Source: SIG603 sp964370635 (GTDB lineage Bacteria; Bacillota; Clostridia; Oscillospirales; Acutalibacteraceae). From it: DNA of 64,000 nt. Positions 57,964 through 64,000 of the stretch are shown one piece after another. Below the pieces are notes generated by a model. That model was given only the letters and a program-made list of their open reading frames with translations. It ran no database searches and was not told the DNA's origin. Position numbers and translations under genes: made by a program. Each line of letters starts with the position of its first letter. Position 1 is the stretch's first letter. The stretch is taken from positions 1-64,000 of the forward strand of contig CAYJJU010000009.1 in NCBI GenBank assembly GCA_964370635.1. Reading direction: 5' to 3'.

Positions 57964-59784
57964 ATGGAAAACAATTTTTTAGAAAATTACAAGAAAAAAA
58001 GCAGACAAGATTTTCAGGATATCGAAGAAACTGTGGTGCAGAGCACACAGGTAGAAAGCGATAATTTAGAGATTTTTTCAAGCGATAAGGGTGAAATGAA
58101 TTTTACACAGGAGCGCAGGTTTAAAGCACCGAAAAATCAAGCGCCAAAAAGGACAAATTCAAAAAAAATTCCCATAATCGCAATAATTTGTGTGGCTGTG
58201 GTGGCTGTTGTTGTCTTTGTTTTAGTGTTTGCGCTAAACAAAGGCATCAAGGTAGTCGACATGCTAGACTGGACTGAGTCTGATGTAAAACTATGGGCGC
58301 AGGAAAACGGTGTTATAGTGCGTGTAGAAAACGCATACAGTGAAACCGTCTTAGAAGGCACTGTCATTTCACATGAGCCTGCGGCTGGCGAGGAGCTTGC
58401 AAGCGGTAACTTCGTAGAGATAGTAATATCGCAAGGCCCTGATTTGAGCATCATGATAGAGGTGCCGGACATAGAAAATATGACAATGGCAGAAGTTGAA
58501 GCGTGGGCGGCTGAAAATCTAATGACAAAAGTGCGTGTAACCACCGAAGAAAGTGAAACGATTGAAAGTGGAAAAGTTATTTCATATACAGTAAACGATA
58601 ACACGGTAATTGGCGCACAAATAAGACGTGACACACCACTTTACGTTGTATTTTCAAAAGGTAAGCCAGAGGGAGAACCGGTTGAACTACCCGATTTCAC
58701 ACTGCTTACAGTCGAAGAGGCTCAGGACTTTGCCACAGAAAACGGCATATTGCTTGAAATAATTGAAGTCTTCCACGACACGATAATCAAGGACATAATA
58801 ATGAAGCAGGATATCAAGGCAGAGGAAGTCGTAAAAGCCGGCGATAAAGTGGTTTTAACGGTGTCCAAAGGCAAAGAGATTATAGTCCCATCATTCTCGC
58901 AATTTTCTAAAGATACAGTAGAGTCAGAGGCAATAAAACTTGGAATTAGCATTAGGGTAAGCGCAAGATACTCCAGTTCAAGAGAAGATGTGCTTTTATC
59001 ACAGTCAAAGGCTTCGGGCTCCTTATATGAAGAAGGCGACACGATAGAGCTTGTATACTCACTGGGCAACACACTAAGCCTGTCATCTTATGTAGGCGAC
59101 AACATACATGCAGTAGAGAGCTGGATAGCGCAGGTTAATGCAGACGGCGCAAGCGTTAAATCAAGCGTCACATACACAAGCTCCGACGCCTCTAAGGGCA
59201 CGGTTTTATCGCAAAGCAAGGCGAATGTGAACATAGGAATTAGCGAAACCATACAGTTTGTTGTGTCAGAAGGCGGATTTTTATTTGTTCCCGATTTAAT
59301 AGCCCCCGAGGGCTCGTCTTACGCCGAAATTACCACAAGAGAAAGTGCAATGGCAATTTGTAGCGAGCTTAATTTAGTTCCGGTGTTTGTTGAAGAATCG
59401 GCACAGGGAAGACTGCAAGGCGAGGTATGGTCTCAAAACTTGCAGCCAGGAATTGAGGTAGCGCATGGCACTGTAATTGAGTTTAAATATGTTCCAATTA
59501 CTCAAACCTTTGAGGTGCCAAGCTTTGTAGGTTTAACAGAAAGCGAAATCCTTTCCATGGCATATGATAAGCAGTTTACAATAAATATATCAGACGGAAC
59601 TTATGTAGAAAATATGGAAGGCAAAATTATCACTCAAAGCGTTGATGCAGGAAAAGTGGTAGCCGCCGGAACCATTATTGATATAAAAATAGGAACAGCG
59701 GCACCAATTGTCGACACAGAAATTCCTGAGGATACAGAAATTCCAGAAGATACACAAGAACCAGACGACACATTAGAACCATAG
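57964..59784 (+). CDS. PASTA-domain membrane protein without kinase domain
   Basis: A 606-residue protein with a cytoplasmic N-terminal segment of about 60 charged residues, one membrane helix (about 62-86), then about six PASTA-type repeats (motifs such as 'VEAWAAEN', 'QDIKAEEVVKAGDKVVLTVSKG', here noted as 'VKAGDKVVLTVSKG'), and an acidic tail with 'EIPEDTEIPEDT'. PASTA domains bind peptidoglycan fragments in Ser/Thr kinases and penicillin-binding proteins. Here neither a kinase nor a transpeptidase domain is present, so it may be a wall anchor or sensor. Confidence 0.85.
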   Translation: MENNFLENYKKKSRQDFQDIEETVVQSTQVESDNLEIFSSDKGEMNFTQERRFKAPKNQAPKRTNSKKIPIIAIICVAVVAVVVFVLVFALNKGIKVVDMLDWTESDVKLWAQENGVIVRVENAYSETVLEGTVISHEPAAGEELASGNFVEIVISQGPDLSIMIEVPDIENMTMAEVEAWAAENLMTKVRVTTEESETIESGKVISYTVNDNTVIGAQIRRDTPLYVVFSKGKPEGEPVELPDFTLLTVEEAQDFATENGILLEIIEVFHDTIIKDIIMKQDIKAEEVVKAGDKVVLTVSKGKEIIVPSFSQFSKDTVESEAIKLGISIRVSARYSSSREDVLLSQSKASGSLYEEGDTIELVYSLGNTLSLSSYVGDNIHAVESWIAQVNADGASVKSSVTYTSSDASKGTVLSQSKANVNIGISETIQFVVSEGGFLFVPDLIAPEGSSYAEITTRESAMAICSELNLVPVFVEESAQGRLQGEVWSQNLQPGIEVAHGTVIEFKYVPITQTFEVPSFVGLTESEILSMAYDKQFTINISDGTYVENMEGKIITQSVDAGKVVAAGTIIDIKIGTAAPIVDTEIPEDTEIPEDTQEPDDTLEP

Positions 59785-59790
59785 ATTTTC

Positions 59791-59831
59791 AAAAAACCAC
59801 TACAAGGCGTATAAGTCTTGTGGTGGTTTTC
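59791..59831 (+). terminator. Terminator of the ABC-PASTA operon
   Basis: A stem of AAAACCAC/GTGGTTTT extended by TACAAG/CTTGT, followed by T residues. Confidence 0.85.
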
Positions 59832-60053
59832 TGCTGTGTGAAATAAATAATTATGTCAAAATATTTAATAATTGTTAAGTAAAATTTGATAAATAGTTAG
59901 ATTTCGACAAATTTCGCTTTGATAATAGTGCAGCTTTGTGCATGCATACGATTTTTATAAATTCTCACAAATTTTTAACTCTAATGCACAGTATTTATAT
60001 AGTAAAACTAGTTAAAATTACTATTTTTAGCTTAAAGCACGATGTGAAGTACG
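59832..60053. other. AT-rich intergenic region before the adhesin gene
   Basis: No gene is seen. A small TGCATGCA palindrome lies near 59939. Otherwise nothing recognisable up to the adhesin promoter. Confidence 0.5.
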
Positions 60054-60082
60054 TTGACGTGAAGGATTAACTGTAGTAAAAT
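60054..60082 (+). promoter_or_regulatory. Promoter of the adhesin gene
   Basis: TTGACG, 17 bp, TAAAAT, followed by a leader of about 40 bases and a GGAGG site. Confidence 0.65.
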
Positions 60083-60128
60083 ATACTTAGGCGAAAAATG
60101 TATAGGATACGAGAAATGGAGGTAAAAA

Positions 60129-63100
60129 ATGAGAGTGAAAAGAAAAATTGTAGCAACGCTTTTGTCAGTAATGTTGCTCATGGGTATGTTTGTTCAACCG
60201 CTATCCATAGTAAGTGCAAGCACTGATATTGACAATGCGGATTTACAAAACGAAGTGAAAACTGTTATTAACGCAGTTATAGAAGAAGGAAAGGAAACGC
60301 AGACTGTCCTTCTGGGAAGCGACATAAGCTCTGTCGCATTTCCGGATTTAAATGTTACCTATGAAGACGAAAGCAAAGATACTTTACAGGCAACATGGAC
60401 AGGCGAGGTAAACTTTAATGAAGTTGGTACTTATGTTTATACGGCAAGCCTAGACGAGGCAAAGTATAGCATAGGAGAGCTTGTGTTGCCGAGCTTTACC
60501 TTGATTATTGAAAATGCAGCGCCAGAACCGGCGCCCGAGCCCGAGCCTGCGCCTGCGCCTAAAAAGCAGATAAAAGCAGTAACGACTGTAAACCCACATA
60601 GCTTTACAGTGGACGACGACAGCACAGGCTTTGTTTTCCCAAAACTTGACGTTACATTAAGCGATGAAACGGTGGAAAGCATAGAAGTTACATGGACTGC
60701 AAAGGATATTGCCTTTACAGATACTCTTGCAGAGGGTGTATACGTGTATAGCGCAACGCTAATTGGCGACACGCATGAGCTTCTCGAAGGCGTAATGCTA
60801 CCTGACTTTACAATAGAGGTCAAGCCAGCACCGATACCAGATGACACAGGCGATGAAAAGAAGGAAGAAGAGGAAGCAGATAGCGGCATAGCCGACGAAG
60901 CACCTCCAAAACAAAAAGCAGCGCCTGAACCTGTAACCTTTACGATAATATTTGATGAAAATGCCAATAGAATATTAGACGAAGGTGAGAAGAAAATTGA
61001 AGGTCTTTTAGAGGGAGCCACCATAGATAATATTCACCCCACCATTGAAAACTGGGCTTATTTTCGCGGCAATGAGTATTACGATACATTTATATTTGGT
61101 GAACATGGTACAGAGATAGACGAGCGTGACATGAGACCTGATGAAAATAATCAAGTTTTTCTTAAGCCAATGTGGGAAGTCTGGTTTGACGCTGATTCAA
61201 ACAATGAATTTGACCCAACTATTGATTTAATACTGCTTGTAGAGCATAATGAGGTTGTAATGCGTGGTGAAGTTGGCGCACCAATTGAATATATGAGCCC
61301 AAGCCCTACAGGCTGGAAGATATGCGGTACAGATGAAAGGTTTGAGTTCGGAATAGAAAAAAGCGTTCCTCCAGTAGAAACATATGTGACAAAAAACTTA
61401 AGGCTCTGTCCACTATTTGAAATAGATATTTATTTAACTGACTTCAAAGAACCGGTTGGAAGTTATTACACTGCACGAGATAATGCGATGGCTTTTGGTT
61501 TAGTAGAAATGGGAGCGACGGTAAGTGCAAGCACCCCTACAGGGTATGGCGGAACTATTGGCGAAATCGTCAATGGTGTAGGCATAGAGTCGTGGGGATA
61601 CAGCAATTTTGATGGTTGGTATACCTCGCCCACAGGCGGTGATAAATGGATTTTTGGAACCGACGCATCTGCTACCAAAGTACAACAGAGTCATATTACA
61701 AGCCTTTATGGAGAGGTTGGCACAGTCGATGCCATAGTTTTATATTTAAGGGCTGAGAGAGATGTAATAGTTAATTTTTATGACACGGACGAACGCACTA
61801 TAATTAAGTCTGCAAGTGTTAAAGAGGGCTCTACTATGTCATCATCTACTGCTGCTATAGGTGGAGGGATACTCGGAGCGCTTACCACAGGTGATGGAGT
61901 GTCACTTGGCGAAAATAAAGAGTTTGGCGGCTGGAAAGCTGACGCAGAATATGGCGGCTATAAGATATGGCAATTTGGAGTAAATGGGACAGTGGTAGAA
62001 AGCAATTATTTTACTTATGAAGATGACGGTAGTATTTATATTAACCTATATCCTGTCACACAAGAAGAGGGTGAGAAAACAGTAGATTTTGACCTTAACG
62101 GCAATGGACTAATTAGCGACAGCGAAGAAGATTATCGGAAATTTGTCGATACTGGTAAAACGCTAAATGCAAGTGTAATTCCGAGTGGATATGACGATGT
62201 TTTTAAATGGAAAGACCAAAATGGTGAATACTTTATATTTGGTGATGACGTAGTAGAAGGTACGCCGGTAAATGAAAATAAAATCTTAACCCCATATTAC
62301 AAAGTAGAGTTTAAAGATGTGGACGATAAAGATGCCGGTGTGGGTGTGACAAATGAGGCTCAAACGGTTAAGGTAAACGGAAATGTTACAAAACCCACTA
62401 ATTTACCACAAGACGACAGAGGAGAACCTGATTTTTGGTATCTCGATGAAAACAAAGATGGAATAGTCCAACAAGATGAAATTTGGGATTTTGATAATAT
62501 TCACGACTATACTGTAGAAGAAAACATAATATTAACACCTTTCTGGGGTTACACAGTAGCCTTTGATTCCGAGGCAGACGGAGAGCTGGATTTTAATTAT
62601 TATGATTCAGCAATATATGTAAAAGCAAATGGAACCATAGACAAAGGTAATGAAAATATCCCTGATTATTATGAATACTATGACAGGTATGAGGATTGGT
62701 GGATAGAAGTAGATTTATCAGACGCGAAATGGATTGATAAGAATGGAAATGAGTTTATCTTTACAGATACAGAAAGCGAAATAATCGGTACACTTGTAAA
62801 CGAAGATAAAATCTTAACCCCTCACTACAAAGTCGAGTTTAAAGATAATGATGGCGAAAATGCGACAGTAGGAGTGGCAAATCCATCACAATTTGTTAAG
62901 AATAATGAAAAAGCAACTGAACCGACAAATAAACCACAGGAAAGCAAAGACATGCCCAATTTCTGGTATATAGATGCCAATGAAAATGGGCAAGCCGATA
63001 CAGGCGAAAAGATGTGGGACTTCAACAACGATGTTGTCACAGATAACATAGTCTTAACCCCATCTTGGAATTTTGCGGTATCTTTTGATGTTGATAATGA

Positions 63101-64000
63101 TGGAATTATTGACCCGGATGATGGCGATGTAACTATTTATGTATCAAGCGGTGGCTTTGTACATGAAGATAATGAAAATATCCCTACACAAATAATTTGG
63201 GACGACGGTGTAGAGACTTATGTGCCATACGAAAAATGGCTTGATGAAACTGGCAAAGAGTTTATACTTAGCGGTGGTACCAGCGATGGTACAACAGTAG
63301 ATAGAAACTATATTCTTCACCCGCCGCAAGACATCTATATCTTATTTGATGATTTGACTTATAGCACCTTTGATGAGATATGGTGGGGAGATTTCGAGCT
63401 TTTAATCTACGACTATATTCAAGATAGCGAGGGCGGTACTATTGGTGGAGATGAAATTTCTTATAAAAACTCTACTAAAGACAGTAAAGTACCAATAGGC
63501 GAACCCTTACTATACACTGGCGCTGGCTTAGACATAGAAGAGGGTAAGGTGCTTAAAGGCTGGTACACAGGTAAAGACGGTACAGGCATAAAGTTTGAAT
63601 TTGGCACAACGGGCACAAAACTTTCTATCAGTCATACAATTGATACTGGTGACGGATTATTTATGACCCTACACCCATATGTAATTCCTGACGGTCATAA
63701 AGTCGTAGGCTTTGACCTTGACGGCGATGGAAACTCTGATGTGAACACCACGACCCCAGACGGTGGTACTGTAGGCACAGACAAAATTCCTACCACAGAA
63801 ACCACACCTGTAAAATGGCTTGATGAAAACGATGATGAATTCACATTTGGCGATGGTGGCACAAAGGTTACAACAGACAAGCTTCTAACCCCTGTATACA
63901 CAGTGAAGTTTGAAGACGGTAATGGCAATATAGATACCACTGTGAACACAGCACAAGAGAAAAAAGCAGGCGAATTGGTTGACGCACCAACAGACCCAAC
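60129..64000 (+). CDS. Giant repeat surface protein (5' part; continues past the window)
   Basis: An open frame of at least 1290 codons with no stop in the window. A signal peptide (about 1-31, ending 'SIVSAS') is followed by two Ig-like domains ('TVEVTWTAKDIAF'-type strands, seen as 'IEVTWTAKDIAF'), a proline/glutamate-rich linker, and many InlB B-like repeats. From about 62090 the repeats show a period near 175-180 residues with 'KILTPYYKVEFKD' and 'KILTPHYKVEFKD'. Calcium-type loops are scattered through it, for example 'DLNGNGLISDSEE' (62091), 'DENKDGIVQQDE' (62445) and 'DVDNDGIIDPDD' (63087). The GGAGG site and promoter are clear. It is probably a wall-bound adhesin; the anchor lies beyond the window. 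Confidence 0.88.
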   Translation, partial: MRVKRKIVATLLSVMLLMGMFVQPLSIVSASTDIDNADLQNEVKTVINAVIEEGKETQTVLLGSDISSVAFPDLNVTYEDESKDTLQATWTGEVNFNEVGTYVYTASLDEAKYSIGELVLPSFTLIIENAAPEPAPEPEPAPAPKKQIKAVTTVNPHSFTVDDDSTGFVFPKLDVTLSDETVESIEVTWTAKDIAFTDTLAEGVYVYSATLIGDTHELLEGVMLPDFTIEVKPAPIPDDTGDEKKEEEEADSGIADEAPPKQKAAPEPVTFTIIFDENANRILDEGEKKIEGLLEGATIDNIHPTIENWAYFRGNEYYDTFIFGEHGTEIDERDMRPDENNQVFLKPMWEVWFDADSNNEFDPTIDLILLVEHNEVVMRGEVGAPIEYMSPSPTGWKICGTDERFEFGIEKSVPPVETYVTKNLRLCPLFEIDIYLTDFKEPVGSYYTARDNAMAFGLVEMGATVSASTPTGYGGTIGEIVNGVGIESWGYSNFDGWYTSPTGGDKWIFGTDASATKVQQSHITSLYGEVGTVDAIVLYLRAERDVIVNFYDTDERTIIKSASVKEGSTMSSSTAAIGGGILGALTTGDGVSLGENKEFGGWKADAEYGGYKIWQFGVNGTVVESNYFTYEDDGSIYINLYPVTQEEGEKTVDFDLNGNGLISDSEEDYRKFVDTGKTLNASVIPSGYDDVFKWKDQNGEYFIFGDDVVEGTPVNENKILTPYYKVEFKDVDDKDAGVGVTNEAQTVKVNGNVTKPTNLPQDDRGEPDFWYLDENKDGIVQQDEIWDFDNIHDYTVEENIILTPFWGYTVAFDSEADGELDFNYYDSAIYVKANGTIDKGNENIPDYYEYYDRYEDWWIEVDLSDAKWIDKNGNEFIFTDTESEIIGTLVNEDKILTPHYKVEFKDNDGENATVGVANPSQFVKNNEKATEPTNKPQESKDMPNFWYIDANENGQADTGEKMWDFNNDVVTDNIVLTPSWNFAVSFDVDNDGIIDPDDGDVTIYVSSGGFVHEDNENIPTQIIWDDGVETYVPYEKWLDETGKEFILSGGTSDGTTVDRNYILHPPQDIYILFDDLTYSTFDEIWWGDFELLIYDYIQDSEGGTIGGDEISYKNSTKDSKVPIGEPLLYTGAGLDIEEGKVLKGWYTGKDGTGIKFEFGTTGTKLSISHTIDTGDGLFMTLHPYVIPDGHKVVGFDLDGDGNSDVNTTTPDGGTVGTDKIPTTETTPVKWLDENDDEFTFGDGGTKVTTDKLLTPVYTVKFEDGNGNIDTTVNTAQEKKAGELVDAPTDP

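Overview
The window is low-GC DNA with strong Shine-Dalgarno sites, many overlapping stop/start junctions and many consensus sigma-A promoters (TTGACA-17-TATAAT). A stage II sporulation protein R gene, AddAB, a SpoVK-like AAA protein, FliW/CsrA/flagellin, and split transketolase point to an anaerobic, motile, spore-forming member of the Clostridia (Lachnospirales-like by general appearance; this is an inference). No rRNA, tRNA or CRISPR array was seen.

Layout. 1-7 kb: a DUF3892 gene, the two-subunit transketolase, then a leftward five-gene run (PHP phosphatase, Lrp regulator, aminotransferase, DUF362 ferredoxin protein, ispE) joined by overlaps or very short gaps. 7-15 kb: a small DUF378 membrane protein, spoIIR and addBA. 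15-20 kb: a membrane-anchored EAL phosphodiesterase with an inactive GGDEF domain, then rpsB-tsf. 20-23.7 kb is an accessory patch: a 23-residue holin-like toxin with a convergent antisense RNA (a candidate type I toxin-antitoxin locus), a frameshifted REP-associated transposase carrying REP-like palindromes inside its own reading frame, the flagellin gene with predicted CsrA sites in its leader, a glycosyltransferase remnant cut by a small four-helix-bundle cassette with terminal inverted repeats, and csrA-fliW. 23.8-27.2 kb: a two-component system and a duplicated-domain lipoprotein. 27.2-36.3 kb: AAA ATPase-cutC, an asparaginase, a sugar-acid dehydratase plus KDPG aldolase, a hydrolase, RNase H, rpsT and a 50-residue membrane protein.

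36.4-46.3 kb is envelope-related: a sortase-type surface protein, two 5'-truncated genes joined head to head (a deletion scar or a misassembly), a Cthe_2159-type lipoprotein, a two-component system and a PepSY protein with a 258-bp internal repeat. Three promoters here share TTTAA-type direct repeats at the same place relative to the -10 box, suggesting one regulon of the encoded response regulator. 46.4-55 kb is a self-contained hexitol-type PTS island (EIIA, PfkB kinase, zinc dehydrogenase, HPr, enzyme I, EIICB, PRD regulator); its two main promoters carry the same upstream element at identical spacing. 55-64 kb holds an ABC exporter preceded by an orphan YtrA-type operator, a kinase-less PASTA protein, and the start of a giant repeat adhesin with EF-hand-like loops that runs off the window.

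The strongest candidate for an undescribed system is the toxin/antisense locus at 20.02-20.35 kb; next are the REP/transposase arrangement and the four-helix-bundle cassette beside it.
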